In this document: positions 1 through 9,733 of the stretch, piece after piece | Layout of the letters: each line of letters opens with the position of its first letter | Numbering within the stretch: position 1 is the stretch's first letter | From: Qipengyuania sp. YIM B01966 | Lineage (GTDB): Bacteria > Pseudomonadota > Alphaproteobacteria > Sphingomonadales > Sphingomonadaceae | Length of the DNA: 64,000 bases | NCBI RefSeq assembly: GCF_016461955.1 | Contig: NZ_JADMNM010000006.1 | Span: 1-64,000, forward strand | Direction: 5' to 3' | The notes under the pieces: generated by a model | Database searches by the model: none | Told to the model about the DNA's origin: nothing | The model's input: the letters and a program-made list of their open reading frames with translations, nothing else | Position numbers and translations under genes: made by a program

Positions 1-510
1 CGCCAAATGTTCTGACGACGGACAAAAGCCGATGACCATGTTTACAAGACGAAGACCGTCGAGACCGGTTTCTTCGATCTGGAGGGCGCTGAGAACATTT
101 CTGCCGTTGTTTTTTCGAACGCTGGCACGATGGCGAAGTTCGACCGAATGGGTGTGGATGCGGGTTTCGCACCCGACGACCACCGCTACATGCGCATTGG
201 ATTTCGTCTCAATCCCGATCCGAATGCCGTAATCGGAACCCCGTTCAGCGAGGAAGTCGAAGCAGACAACGGCGAACGCTGGTCCGACGAGTTGCAGGTA
301 TTCCACAATCCGCGAGCCAAATTCCCGCTTCCTTTGGAGGCATTCGCAGGCGCAACCCAACACCAATTTGTAGACGGGCAGCATGTCTCTTACTCGAGCG
401 GCACGCCGGTACTCAGTTCGCAAACAATCATCATGCACTTGGTTAGCAGCGAAGAATTCGACGCCGCTTCATCTCAGGCTATGGCGGATGTCGAAAATAG
501 CAGAGATTAG
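1..510 (+). CDS. Partial protein of unknown family, probably frameshifted
   Basis: The reading frame ending at 510 is open back to a stop at 13-15, and the translated stretch before the first ATG (130) looks as protein-like as what follows, so the gene very likely begins left of the window. Frame 3 (from base 3) reads PNVLTTDK up to an A4 run at 24-27. Dropping one A joins it smoothly to the downstream frame (ADDHVYKTKT). This points to a one-base frameshift or a sequencing error. I do not recognise the family; a segment reading ISAVVFSNAGT is the most distinctive part. Base composition is clearly less GC-rich than the core genes to the right, like its neighbour at 629, so it probably belongs to the same accessory stretch. 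Confidence 0.5.
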
Positions 511-628
511 ATAAGAAAACGACCTTGTAGACCCTTGCACCGGGTTATGCCGTCAATAGGAACGAGCTCAATTATTTGCCAGCGAGTAGAGTTGCACTTG
601 TTGGCAATGCGACGCAGAAGGTTACGCG

Positions 629-2791
629 ATGAAACCGTACACTCGATCCATCATAGACCTGTTCGACGGCAAGCGTCGCTATCTGATCCCACTTTACCAG
701 CGCCAGTACTCTTGGCGCGAGGACCCTCAGATCGCTCTGCTATGGGAAGACATCGAGCGCGCTGTCGAGCGGATCGAAACTGATCGCTCGGCGCTTGTCC
801 CGCACTTCATGGGCGCCATTGTCATCAACCAGGTCAAAACCTACGGCAAGCAGGTACAAGCCTATGAGGTAATTGACGGGCAGCAGCGCTTGACCACCTT
901 TCAACTGTTGTTGGCGGCGCTGCGCGACGTGGCGGCGGACAACGGCTCAAGCTACGCAGCCGAAGTGGGGAAGTACCTCTTGAATGACGGCGTCATGGAG
1001 GCACCTGAAGAGGAGCGGTACAAACTGTGGCCTTCGATCACGGATCGCCGCGCTTTTGTGAAGTTGATTGATCCTATCGCAGACCTCAACGCGATTGCAG
1101 GCCTAGCCGAAGATGACGAACTGGTCGGTAAGTTGGCAACCGTCGCATACAGTGCATTTCGACGGCGCATTCTCAATCTTGTCACCATTGGCGGCGGATA
1201 TCAGGAAGGGCGTCTCGAGATACTTTTCGAGGCCCTGAAAGAAGGCCTGGCGGTCGTCTCGATTGAACTCGAAGGCGGCGATGATCCTCAGACAATCTTC
1301 GAAACCCTGAACAGCCGGGGTGTGGCGCTCTCTCCCGCAGATTTGCTGCGAAATTTCATATTCCAGCGCGCAAAGAGCTTGGGGCAAAGCGATGGTTCGC
1401 TCAATGTCGACAAGCTTTACGAAAAGCACTGGCTTCCGTTGGATCGGCAGGTCTGGAGCCAGGAGGCCTCCCGTGGCCGCCAGAAGCGCACACGCCTGGA
1501 CTGGATGTTGACAGACCATCTCGCGATGCAAATTGGGGACATTGTTTCCATCGAGGGTCTGTTTGCCAACTACCGTAAGTGGATACTCAGCAACGCTCCG
1601 TTTCCCAGCGTAACCGAAGAACTGGAGTCGATCTCGGCTACCGCTGCCATTGAACAAAGGCTCTTCACACCGAAGGACGGCGATCCAGTTGGCAGATTTG
1701 GTCGAATGGCCGACGCCTTCGATGTTTCCACCGCGATGCCGCTGGCCATCTACCTTGCAACTGAGCCGACCGTGCTCCCCCGGCTCGGCGGAGCCTTCGA
1801 AGCTTTGGAAAGCTACATTCTGCGAAGGGATACCTGCGGTCTCACCACCAAGAACTATAATCGCTTCTTCGTGGCCCTGATCACCCGCCTACGCGAGTGC
1901 GACGGTGACAAGGTTGATGAGCTGATCTCGTACCTCTCGGGTCGCACTGCCGATCTCGACCGCTGGCCAGATGATGCCGAATGGCGGCGGAATTGGATCA
2001 TGCGCGAGCAGTACGCCAATGCGCGCCAGCCGCGCCTTCGCTATATTCTTGAAGGGATCGAGCGCGCCAAGCACACATCGTTGACCGAAGACATCCTGAT
2101 CCGATCTGCACTGACCATCGAGCATATCATGCCGCAGAAGTGGCAGACTGCTTGGCCTCTGCCTGGCATGGCAGGGCTGCGCGAAGAGGAATACGGGCCT
2201 GAACTCGCCAACTTGGTCCGTTCACGCAACAGCGCGGTCAATACGCTGGGCAACCTGACCCTCATGACCCAGGCGCTTAACTCCACCATTTCGAATGGAC
2301 CCATCGCCGGCAAGATAGCCGCAATCAAGGCCAACGCAGCGCTAGCGCTGAACCGCGAGCTGCACGGCTATGAGCAGTGGGACGAGGACTCCATACAGGA
2401 GCGGGGCGCAGCCCTGTTTGAAGTAGCTCGAACGATTTGGCTTGCGCCACAGCGTGCAGAGCTTCTCGGCATAGGGATGGGGGCGAATTCAGAGCGAAAT
2501 AACTTGCCGACGCCTTTCCCTCTCGACGGAACAAAGTGCCGATTTATCTACGCTGGGAATGAATATCAGGCATGCATCAAAGATGGGGGGCTCATCGTTG
2601 ATGGCTTCGACGGCAAGCAGGCGTCTTTCTCTGCGGCTTCTGTCGCAGTGACGGGGACCAGCCGTAATGGATGGAATGACTGGCACCTTCAGATGGATGA
2701 TGGCAGCTGGGTCCTAGCGAATGACTGGCGCAAGAAGCAGGTTTCGACCTCAGCTATGTCGACCGAGCCTAATGCAGGGAGCGCTGCCTGA
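629..2791 (+). CDS. DUF262-DUF1524 protein with RAMA-like C-terminus (putative modification-dependent nuclease)
   Basis: A 720-residue protein. The N-terminal DUF262 (ParB/Srx-like) domain shows YQRQYSW at residues 23-29 and IDGQQRLTT at 82-90, the NTP-binding motif of GmrS/SspE-type proteins. The C-terminal DUF1524 HNH-type nuclease shows TIEHIMPQ (E498, H499) and NTLGNLTLM (N538, N542). After it, roughly residues 635-713 read like a RAMA domain (DGGLIVDGFDG, then NGWNDWHLQ), a fold associated with restriction and adenine-methylase proteins. DUF262-DUF1524 proteins are known as type IV restriction (GmrSD) or phosphorothioate-dependent (SspE) defence nucleases; sensing of modified DNA here is inference. 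The gene is less GC-rich than the core. The start has an AGAAGG-like ribosome site 8 nt upstream. No obvious partner genes lie to the right. Confidence 0.85.
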   Translation: MKPYTRSIIDLFDGKRRYLIPLYQRQYSWREDPQIALLWEDIERAVERIETDRSALVPHFMGAIVINQVKTYGKQVQAYEVIDGQQRLTTFQLLLAALRDVAADNGSSYAAEVGKYLLNDGVMEAPEEERYKLWPSITDRRAFVKLIDPIADLNAIAGLAEDDELVGKLATVAYSAFRRRILNLVTIGGGYQEGRLEILFEALKEGLAVVSIELEGGDDPQTIFETLNSRGVALSPADLLRNFIFQRAKSLGQSDGSLNVDKLYEKHWLPLDRQVWSQEASRGRQKRTRLDWMLTDHLAMQIGDIVSIEGLFANYRKWILSNAPFPSVTEELESISATAAIEQRLFTPKDGDPVGRFGRMADAFDVSTAMPLAIYLATEPTVLPRLGGAFEALESYILRRDTCGLTTKNYNRFFVALITRLRECDGDKVDELISYLSGRTADLDRWPDDAEWRRNWIMREQYANARQPRLRYILEGIERAKHTSLTEDILIRSALTIEHIMPQKWQTAWPLPGMAGLREEEYGPELANLVRSRNSAVNTLGNLTLMTQALNSTISNGPIAGKIAAIKANAALALNRELHGYEQWDEDSIQERGAALFEVARTIWLAPQRAELLGIGMGANSERNNLPTPFPLDGTKCRFIYAGNEYQACIKDGGLIVDGFDGKQASFSAASVAVTGTSRNGWNDWHLQMDDGSWVLANDWRKKQVSTSAMSTEPNAGSAA

Positions 2792-3209
2792 CTTATTTCG
2801 CGCAGGTGGCTATCCAGAACCCGAAAACTCGGGCTTCTGGATAGTCCCGAGAATTCGCAGGCCGAAAATTCTGCGAGCGACCATCAAGCCCCCCACCCCT
2901 TGATGCGATTCAATCCCCCCTCCGGGGTAGGCTGGCGAAAGGGATTCTTTTTCTCGGCCAGCCGTCTGCCTTCGTTCAGCACAGTAGTCGGTTGCATGTG
3001 GTGCGTATGAATGGGGAAGAGCGCGCCGCGAAATGTATGCAACGCGTCCTAGACCGGCACGCGTGGGACTTCTGACGGGGCAAAATCCGGTGATCTCACT
3101 GAGGCCGCTCGGGACTGCGAGGCAGGTCCAGAATGTGCCGCACACCTGCCCATGACCTGCCCAAGCCAAAGGGCGGGTATTTGTGCATTGCCTAAGTATT
3201 TGAAAAAAA
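2792..3209. other. Gene-poor stretch between the defence gene and tRNA-Arg
   Basis: About 420 bp without a credible gene. It holds a strong hairpin (2810-2844) and a short weaker one just after it (around 2850-2876), then low-complexity C-rich sequence. A T7 run on the minus strand (3203-3209) directly follows the tRNA CCA end. No second copy of the tRNA 3' end, no integrase and no transposase could be seen. ORFs here appear to be chance frames. Confidence 0.6.
2810..2844. repeat. Long hairpin 18 bp after the DUF262 gene
   Basis: CTATCCAGAA at 2810-2819 pairs with TTCTGGATAG at 2835-2844. CCCGA at 2820-2824 pairs with TCGGG at 2829-2833, leaving an AAAC loop and one unpaired C at 2834. It sits where a terminator would be expected but lacks a following T-tract. 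It could be a terminator-like structure, a recombination-related repeat or a mobile palindrome. Confidence 0.6.
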
Positions 3210-3286
<77 letters not shown>

Positions 3287-3415
3287 ATCGCGGCGTGGGC
3301 CGGCGGGCCGGTTAGCAAAGCGGGCGGACAAGCGCCAGCCCCAACTGCGCCGGACGTGCGCGCGCGGGGCAACGTTGGGAAATTCGCAATCTTTATGCGT
3401 TAGCGCAGCGGGGCG

Positions 3416-3832
3416 ATGAACATGATGTCCGCCCAATTCGCCCGCGAATCGGCACAGGCCGAGCCTGTACGCCAGCGTCTCAAGTCAGGAGCGCAGCAGA
3501 CCAGCGTGACCTGGGCGGCCTTGCAGGATGTGGGGGCGGCGGTCGCTGCGATGGCCGGCGCCGTGCCTGACAAGCCCGACCCGCGCATTCGCAACCTGCC
3601 GGCGCAATTGCGCGATATTGGCGGGTGGCAGTGCGACCTCGGCGAACGCGCGATCGATGATCTGGCCGCCGTGATGCGTCCCGGCGTGGCGGCGCTGCTG
3701 GCAGTGACCGCGCGCGGGCAGGATCCCGCCCATGCGGCCCAGCGCCTGTGGGCCGAGTTCTGCAGCGCGCGTGATGCGTTGCTGGCACTTGCCCCCGAGC
3801 ATGGGTCTATGGGCCCGCGCCGGAGCGCCTGA
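3416..3832 (+). CDS. Hypothetical protein
   Basis: A 138-residue product I do not recognise. It is alanine-rich and probably helical. No signal peptide or membrane segment is evident. It sits 58 bp upstream of the mmcB start on the same strand and could be co-transcribed. The plus-strand frame is favoured over the overlapping minus-strand frames because its composition is protein-like throughout, whereas the others are Arg/Pro-rich shadows. Alternative ATGs lie at codons 3 and 4. Confidence 0.55.
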   Translation: MNMMSAQFARESAQAEPVRQRLKSGAQQTSVTWAALQDVGAAVAAMAGAVPDKPDPRIRNLPAQLRDIGGWQCDLGERAIDDLAAVMRPGVAALLAVTARGQDPAHAAQRLWAEFCSARDALLALAPEHGSMGPRRSA

Positions 3833-3889
3833 CGCCAGGCAGCGCCCCGAACGCTTGACCGCGTTCCCTCTTCGTTCCATAGCGTGGTG

Positions 3890-4396
3890 ATGACTGCGCC
3901 GGCTTCGGTTCCTGCTTTAGATGAGCTCCCCGTGCGCGAGGCGTTGGCCGTAGCGCGCGGCATCAGCCGGCTGTTCGCCCGTAACGGTATCTGGTGCCTG
4001 CCCGAAATGCCGCTGCGCAATGGCCGCCGGGCCGATCTGATGGGAATTGACGAGCGCGGCCACGTGATTGTGGTCGAGATCAAGGTCGCGCGCGGCGATC
4101 TGCTCGGCGATTCCAAATGGCCCGATTATCTCGACCATTGCGACCGGTTTTACTGGGGCCTGCCGCCGGGGCTCGACCGGGCCTGTCTCGAAACGTCAGC
4201 CTATCGCCCCGAATGCTGCGGGATCATCGCCGCTGATAGCTATGACGCGGAAATCATCCGGCCCGCACCGCTGCGCCCGCTCGCGGCTGCGCGGCGCAAG
4301 GTCGAGGTCGAACGGCTTGCCCGCACGGCGCTGCGCCGCCAGGTCTGCGCCACCGATCCCGCCTGCGCGCCATGGGCGTGCGACGAAGGCGTCTGA
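3890..4396 (+). CDS. mmcB: MmcB family DNA repair protein
   Basis: A 168-residue product matching the MmcB family, a PD-(D/E)XK-like putative nuclease domain found in alphaproteobacteria and linked to the DNA-damage response. Visible signature: NGRRADLMGID (D49), VVEIKVARGD (E63, K65, D70), then KWPDYLDHCDRFYWGLP. The E-x-K spacing is that expected of the nuclease core. ATG 3890 is preferred; two in-frame GTG codons just upstream (3884, 3887) are alternatives. Family assignment is firm, but the biochemical role comes from family knowledge only. Confidence 0.88.
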   Translation: MTAPASVPALDELPVREALAVARGISRLFARNGIWCLPEMPLRNGRRADLMGIDERGHVIVVEIKVARGDLLGDSKWPDYLDHCDRFYWGLPPGLDRACLETSAYRPECCGIIAADSYDAEIIRPAPLRPLAAARRKVEVERLARTALRRQVCATDPACAPWACDEGV

Positions 4397-4490
4397 GCCG
4401 GCATCCACGCATCCGCGCGGCATTTAACGGGATATTTACCATGGTCCCCCAAAAGCTGTCTGACGCCATTACGGGGGTTAGGCACGGCTC

Positions 4491-6140
4491 ATGGATACTC
4501 TGCGCAGCGCGTTCGGTTCGCCCGAATTCGGCTATGAGAGCTACAGCGAGGCCGACGAGGATGATGGCGTGGTCGCACCGCTGCCCACCCCTGTCGGGCA
4601 GGATGAACGGCGGATGCAGGTCCGAGCCTATAATTTCTGGGCAAGCCTGCTCGAGGATCGCAATTTTCCGCTGGTCGAAGACCTCGATCCGGCGAACCTC
4701 CCCGATTTCGGACCCTATTCGGTGCTGCTCGATTTCAGCACGGGGATCAACGATCCGCTGGTGCCCTTCATCGGCCACGAACTGGCGGCGGAGTGCGGCG
4801 CCGGGCAGCGGATCGACCGGCTGTCGGATGTACCCAGCCGCTCATTGCTGAGCCGGATCACCGATCATTATCTGCAGATCCTCGCCAATCAGGCGCCGAT
4901 CGGCTTCGAGGCTGAATTCGTCAATCAGCGCGGCGCGACGATCCTGTATCGTGGCATCCTGCTGCCGTTTTCGAGCGACGACGATACGATCGATTTCATT
5001 TACGGCGTGATCAACTGGAAGGAACTGGCCGACCAGCTGACCACCGACGAGCTGCTGCTAGAGATCGACCAGGCTCTCGAGGCAAGCGAGGAAGAGGCGC
5101 CGCTCGTCCTGCGTGACAGCGAAGCGCTGGCCGATTGGGCCGACGCGCCCGTCGCCACCGACGACGATGGCAGAGACGGCGAGTTGCCGGCCCTGCCGCA
5201 GCCGCGCTTCGGCCAACTGGCGGCGACCGGCAGCGATGCACTGGGCGAGGACGCCTATTTCACCGACGAGGGCGAGGACGACGAGGAGGATGAGGGCAGC
5301 CATGCCGGCTATGCCTCGCTGCTCGGCTCGATCGGCGATGCGCCGCCGCTCGGCATGGGATACGCGCCCGACGATGCGGCGGTGGCGGACGAACTGAACG
5401 GTGATGCGCCCGCGCGCCCGGTCAAGCGGCCGGTCCTGCTCGCCGCAGAGGAGGATTTCGCCGCGCCGGCAGGCTTTGCGTTGGCGGATGAGGCTAACGA
5501 TTTGACCGACGGCCTCGACCTTGCCGGGTTCGAGGATGCCGGCGGCCTTTACGATACGCTCGCTGCGGCCCGCGCCGCGGCAGAAACCGCGCGCACCAGC
5601 GAGGATCGCACCCGCGGCGCGCTTTATGCTGCGGTTGGCCGGGCCTATGACGTGTCGCTTGCCGCCGCCGCAGCGCCCGAGGATTTTGCCGAACTGGTCG
5701 CCGAAAGCGGCCTCACCGTGCAGGACCGCGCGCCGATGACCCCGGTGGTCAAGCTGGTGTTCGGCGCCGATTACGACAAGACGCGGCTGACCGAATATGC
5801 CGCCGTGCTCGACCATGCCCACCGCGTCGGGCTTGGCCGGGGGGAACTCGCGGGCTTCCTCAGCGCCGCCGAAGGCGGCCTCAAGGGCGTAGTGCAGGCC
5901 GAGCGGCGGCTGCGGCGTGAAGCGGCCGGCAAGCCGGTGGAGCAGAGCGGCGCGCTGCGCGAGGCGCTGGCGCGCAAGCTGCGGCGGCTTGAACCGCAGG
6001 ACCTGCTGGCGATCCCGGCCGAAGGGCCGGAATTCGCGCTGGTGATGATCCGCCGCCTGGCCGACGGCACCGTCGCGCTGGTCAGAGAGGTGGACGATAT
6101 GCCGCTGCTCGAACGCGCGGCGCGCAAACTGACCGCCTAA
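4491..6140 (+). CDS. PAS domain-containing protein
   Basis: A 549-residue soluble protein. The N-terminal part (about residues 40-180) resembles the PAS_5-type sensory domain of alphaproteobacteria (RAYNFWASLL, then PVGFEAEF-like and YRGILLPF stretches). A long acidic, low-complexity linker (about 230-330, including EDDEEDEG) joins a helical C-terminal region of unknown function (about 370-549). No kinase, GGDEF or DNA-binding domain is visible, so the output is unclear. Its stop codon overlaps that of the convergent lipoprotein gene in the tetramer CTAA (6137-6140). Confidence 0.7.
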   Translation: MDTLRSAFGSPEFGYESYSEADEDDGVVAPLPTPVGQDERRMQVRAYNFWASLLEDRNFPLVEDLDPANLPDFGPYSVLLDFSTGINDPLVPFIGHELAAECGAGQRIDRLSDVPSRSLLSRITDHYLQILANQAPIGFEAEFVNQRGATILYRGILLPFSSDDDTIDFIYGVINWKELADQLTTDELLLEIDQALEASEEEAPLVLRDSEALADWADAPVATDDDGRDGELPALPQPRFGQLAATGSDALGEDAYFTDEGEDDEEDEGSHAGYASLLGSIGDAPPLGMGYAPDDAAVADELNGDAPARPVKRPVLLAAEEDFAAPAGFALADEANDLTDGLDLAGFEDAGGLYDTLAAARAAAETARTSEDRTRGALYAAVGRAYDVSLAAAAAPEDFAELVAESGLTVQDRAPMTPVVKLVFGADYDKTRLTEYAAVLDHAHRVGLGRGELAGFLSAAEGGLKGVVQAERRLRREAAGKPVEQSGALREALARKLRRLEPQDLLAIPAEGPEFALVMIRRLADGTVALVREVDDMPLLERAARKLTA

Positions 6141-6574
6141 CGGCGCGCCAGCGCCGCGACACAGGCCGCCCGGTCGACATCGAGCCCGTCGCTCGCACGA
6201 CGGGCATCGACATAGCTGGCGCGCGGCTCCGCACCCGGGGCCGGGGGATAGAGATAGACGTCGAGCACGCAGGCCTCGCCGGTGAATTGCAGCTTGCGCG
6301 CATCGCCTTCCCACACGTCGAGCCGGGCAGCGCCGAAGCGGCCCAGCAGTCCTTCGCGCGTCTGGCCGAGCACGTTTTCAAGGCCCGGCATCGACATGAT
6401 CCGCGCTGGTCGGAACCCTCCCGTGACAGGCGCAGGCGGTGCTGTTGGCGGGACCCGCACCGCCTCGGCCGCGCGCGGACGGGGCAACTCGGCAGCGGGC
6501 GCGGCTCCACTGGCGGCGCAGGCCGCCAAGGCCGGCAGCGCCAGCGCCGCGAGGATCGTATTACGCGCATTCAT
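6137..6574 (-). CDS. Small lipoprotein of unknown function
   Basis: A 145-residue product that begins with a short signal sequence and lipobox (ALPALAAC), predicting a lipidated Cys in the envelope. A Pro/Ala-rich linker precedes a compact domain (about residues 57-140) with GLENVLGQTREGLLGRFG and FTGEACVLDVYLYPP. I do not recognise the family by name. The start was set at 6574 because the signal peptide begins there and its ATG overlaps the upstream membrane-protein stop as ATGA, which suggests translational coupling. Confidence 0.7.
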   Translation of the reverse strand: MNARNTILAALALPALAACAASGAAPAAELPRPRAAEAVRVPPTAPPAPVTGGFRPARIMSMPGLENVLGQTREGLLGRFGAARLDVWEGDARKLQFTGEACVLDVYLYPPAPGAEPRASYVDARRASDGLDVDRAACVAALARR

Positions 6575-7290
6575 GCCGCTCTCCCTGCCCGGCGGTGGAT
6601 GAGATGGGTCGCGGCGGCCGCGCCGAGCACCGGCGCGACCAGATTGATAATCGGCACCATCAGCAGCCCGGCGACAATTCCGCCCAGCGCCAGCCGCGTT
6701 CCCGCACCGACCCCCTGCGCTTCGCCGGAAACCTCGTCCGGCAGCTCGCTGTCTCCGGCGGCAAGTTGCGGCAGCAGCACCATGTCCTGCAACTCGCGGC
6801 CGATCAGCCAGGCGTTGACCGCGAGAAACACCAGCGGCGCGCCGATTCCGGTGACGGCAAAGGCCAGCGCTACCGGCAGCGCCAGCGCATTGGCCAGCAG
6901 CGCGCGCAGCCCGCCCCGCGCCGCATTGCGCATTTCGCGCCCTAGCGGCAATCGCTTGGCGCGAGCGCGCGCGGCGGGATAATGGCGCGCCTCGACCGCG
7001 TGAACGACCTCGTCGGCGAAGAAATTGATCACCGCCAGCGCGATCAGGCGGAACAGCAGCCAGATGCCGACGATCCCGAACAGCAGCCAGACGATCACAG
7101 CGAAATCTTCTGGCGGCTCTGGCCACCACCGCCGCATCGCCCAGCCCAGCACGAACCATCCGGCGGCCAGCAACGCCGCTAACAGCGCCAGCGTGATCAG
7201 CACCGATTTTGCCAGCACCCGCAGGATGCGCGGGTCGGCCAGCTGGCCCAGCGCCAAGCCCAGCGCGGCGGGAAGCGAGGTTCGTGCCAT
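6571..7290 (-). CDS. EI24 / CysZ-like membrane protein
   Basis: About 239 residues from the MARTSLPAALG start. Several hydrophobic segments (around residues 28-50, 62-85, 125-150, 190-215) and the overall pattern match the EI24 domain family, which includes the sulfate transporter CysZ. The substrate cannot be told from sequence. An upstream in-frame ATG at 7356 would add a Pro/Gly-rich tail before the first membrane segment and is less likely. It forms an overlapping two-gene unit with the lipoprotein gene at 6137. Confidence 0.75.
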   Translation of the reverse strand: MARTSLPAALGLALGQLADPRILRVLAKSVLITLALLAALLAAGWFVLGWAMRRWWPEPPEDFAVIVWLLFGIVGIWLLFRLIALAVINFFADEVVHAVEARHYPAARARAKRLPLGREMRNAARGGLRALLANALALPVALAFAVTGIGAPLVFLAVNAWLIGRELQDMVLLPQLAAGDSELPDEVSGEAQGVGAGTRLALGGIVAGLLMVPIINLVAPVLGAAAATHLIHRRAGRAA

Positions 7291-7412
7291 CAGCGGCGCT
7301 TGTGTGCCGGGCGCGCCGGCCAAGTCAATCGGCGAGCCGCTTGGCGCGCGGCGCATTGGGCGCTAGGCGCGGCGGGCGCCCCGCTGGCGGGCTGCCAGAC
7401 GCAAGGATTTTC

Positions 7413-8426
7413 ATGACCGAACCCCGTTATGACGTGATCGCGATCGGCAATGCCATCGTCGATGTGATGGCCCCGTGCGAAGATGCGCTGATCGAGGAAC
7501 TGGGCCTCAATCATGGCGGGATGACGCTGGTCGATGCGGCCCGCGCGCGCGAACTGTACGATGCGATGGGCCCGGCGCGCGAGATTTCGGGCGGATCGGC
7601 GGCCAATACGCTGGCCGGGCTGTCGGCGCTGGGGGCGCAATGCGCGTTCATCGGCCAGGTCGCCGATGACCAGCTGGGCGAGGTCTTCGCCCACGATATC
7701 CGCGCCGTCGGGATCGATTTCGACACGCCGCCCCGCCCGACCAGCAATACCGATGCCGACCCGCCCACGGCGCGTTGCCTGATCTTCGTCACCCCCGATG
7801 CACAGCGGACGATGAACACCTTCCTCGGTGCGAGCCAGTTCCTGCCCGCCGACGCGCTCGATGCCGAGGCGGTGGCGGGTGCGCGGGTGCTCTATCTTGA
7901 AGGCTATCTGTGGGATCCCGAAGAACCACGTGCGGCGATGCGCCGGGCGATCGAGGCGGCCCGCGCGGCCGGGCGCAAGGTTGCCTTCACCCTGTCCGAA
8001 GTGTTCGTGATCGAACGCCACGGCGACGATTTCCGCGCGCTGATCGAAGATGGGCTGATCGACATCCTGTTCGCCAATCACCTCGAACTGGCCGCGCTGA
8101 CCGGCGAGGGAGATTTCGAGGCGGGAATCGCCGCGCTCGCTGGCAAGGTACCGGTGCTGGTCGTCACCCGCAGCGCCGATGGCGCGGTGGCGATTGCCGG
8201 GGGCGAGCGGGCCGAAGTCGCTGCCGAGCCGATCGACCATGTGGTCGACACGACCGGCGCGGGCGATCTGTTCGCTGCCGGGTTCCTCTATGGCCATGTG
8301 CGCGACGAACCGCTCGAACGGTGTCTGCGCCGCGGCGCCATCGCCGCCGCCGAGATCATCAGCCATTATGGCGCCCGGCCCGAAGCCAATCTGCAAGCCC
8401 TGATGGCCGCGCGGCTGGGCGGTTAA
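7413..8426 (+). CDS. PfkB family sugar/nucleoside kinase (adenosine kinase-like)
   Basis: A 337-residue ribokinase-fold enzyme. The N-terminus ([16 protein letters not shown]) and the PfkB signature 2 DTTGAGD (279-285, with D285 the expected catalytic base) are intact. A glycine pair motif SGGSAANT lies in the substrate-binding region. Overall pattern is closest to the adenosine/inosine kinase branch common in alphaproteobacteria, but substrate specificity is an inference. ATG 7413 is preceded by AAGGA. An in-frame upstream ATG at 7209 would add an implausible Pro/Arg-rich leader. The stop shares TTAA (8423-8426) with convergent purD. Confidence 0.85.
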   Translation: MTEPRYDVIAIGNAIVDVMAPCEDALIEELGLNHGGMTLVDAARARELYDAMGPAREISGGSAANTLAGLSALGAQCAFIGQVADDQLGEVFAHDIRAVGIDFDTPPRPTSNTDADPPTARCLIFVTPDAQRTMNTFLGASQFLPADALDAEAVAGARVLYLEGYLWDPEEPRAAMRRAIEAARAAGRKVAFTLSEVFVIERHGDDFRALIEDGLIDILFANHLELAALTGEGDFEAGIAALAGKVPVLVVTRSADGAVAIAGGERAEVAAEPIDHVVDTTGAGDLFAAGFLYGHVRDEPLERCLRRGAIAAAEIISHYGARPEANLQALMAARLGG

Positions 8427-9733
8427 CCCGCCGTCTGGGCGGCCGCATCTTCCCGGGCGACTTCGCGCCAGCCGATGTCGCGGCGGCAGAACAGGCCGGG
8501 CGCATCGAGCGCATCAACCGCTTGGTACGCACGCGCCTGCGCTTCGGCCACGCTGGCGCCGAGCGCGGTCACGTTGAGCACGCGCCCGCCATTGGCGACC
8601 AGCCCGCCGCCACTATCGCGCGCGGTGCCCGCATGGAACACCCTGGCGCCGGCCGCCTCGGCGGCGGCGAGGCCGTTGATCGGGCTGCCCTTGGCGGGCG
8701 TGCCGGGATAGCCGTCTGCCGCCATCACCACGGTCAGCGCCGCTTCGCGGGCAAAGCGCGGGGCGGGGATGCTGGCGAGGCGGTGTTCGGCCGCGGCCAG
8801 CAGCACTTCACCCAGATCGCTCTCCAACCGCATCATCAGCGCCTGGCACTCCGGGTCGCCGAAGCGGGCATTATATTCGATCAGCTTGGGCCCGTCCGCG
8901 GTCAGCATCAGCCCGGCATAGAGTACCCCGCAATAGGGGGTGCCGGCGTCGGCCATCGCCTTGACCGTGGGGGCGATGATCCGCTCGATCACCTCGCCGC
9001 GCAGCATCGGCGTCAGCACCCGCGCCGGGCTGTAGGCGCCCATGCCGCCGGTATTGGGGCCGGTATCGCCATCGCCCACGCGCTTGTGATCCTGCGCGCT
9101 GCCGAAGGGGACGATGATCGCCCCGTCGGTGATGGCAAAAAAGCTCGCTTCCTCGCCTTCCATGAACTCCTCGATCACCACTTCGGCCCCGGCACTGCCG
9201 AACTGGCCGGCGAACATCTCGGCCAGCCCGCTCTCCGCCTCGGCGCGGGTGGCAGCGATCACCACCCCCTTTCCTGCCGCCAGCCCGTCGGCCTTGAGGA
9301 CATAGGGCGCCTCGAACGCGTCGAGCGCGGCGCGTGCCTCGGCTAGCGACGCGGTGCGCCGGTATCCGGCGGTGGGGATGCCGGCGCGCGCGCACAGATC
9401 CTTGGTAAAGCCTTTGCTGCCTTCGAGCTGCGCGGCCTGCTGCGACGGGCCGAACACCGGGATCCCCGCGCCGCGCAGCGCATCGCCCAGACCATCGACC
9501 AGCGGCGCCTCCGGCCCAACCACGACGAAGCCGATCAGCGCCTCTTCGCAAAAGGCCAGCACCGCGGCATGATCGGTCAGATCGAGCGCTACGCAGCTTG
9601 CATGGTCGGCAATGCCGGGGTTGCCCGGTGCGGCGTAAAGCGTATCCTGCGCCCCTGCCAGCAGCCGTGATTGCGCCAGCTTCCAGGCCAGCGCGTGTTC
9701 GCGCCCCCCCGCACCCAGCAAAAGGATATTCAT
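8423..9733 (-). CDS. purD: Phosphoribosylamine--glycine ligase
   Basis: A 436-residue GAR synthetase, the second step of de novo purine synthesis. The N-terminus [19 protein letters not shown] is the diagnostic PurD start, which fixes the start at 9733 despite an in-frame extension upstream. ATP-grasp features follow: [41 protein letters not shown] and [11 protein letters not shown]. Length is normal for the family. Its start codon shares CATG (9731-9734) with the divergent xseA start. Confidence 0.97.
   Translation of the reverse strand: MNILLLGAGGREHALAWKLAQSRLLAGAQDTLYAAPGNPGIADHASCVALDLTDHAAVLAFCEEALIGFVVVGPEAPLVDGLGDALRGAGIPVFGPSQQAAQLEGSKGFTKDLCARAGIPTAGYRRTASLAEARAALDAFEAPYVLKADGLAAGKGVVIAATRAEAESGLAEMFAGQFGSAGAEVVIEEFMEGEEASFFAITDGAIIVPFGSAQDHKRVGDGDTGPNTGGMGAYSPARVLTPMLRGEVIERIIAPTVKAMADAGTPYCGVLYAGLMLTADGPKLIEYNARFGDPECQALMMRLESDLGEVLLAAAEHRLASIPAPRFAREAALTVVMAADGYPGTPAKGSPINGLAAAEAAGARVFHAGTARDSGGGLVANGGRVLNVTALGASVAEAQARAYQAVDALDAPGLFCRRDIGWREVAREDAAAQTAG

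Noticed and set aside
2900-2960. Sequence resembling the 3' part of a second tRNA (GATTCAATCCC near a C-rich run)
   Set aside because: No matching acceptor or anticodon stem could be paired on either strand.
3400-4116. 238-residue minus-strand ORF
   Set aside because: Antisense to the hypothetical gene at 3416 and mmcB; Arg/Ser/Ala-rich shadow composition.
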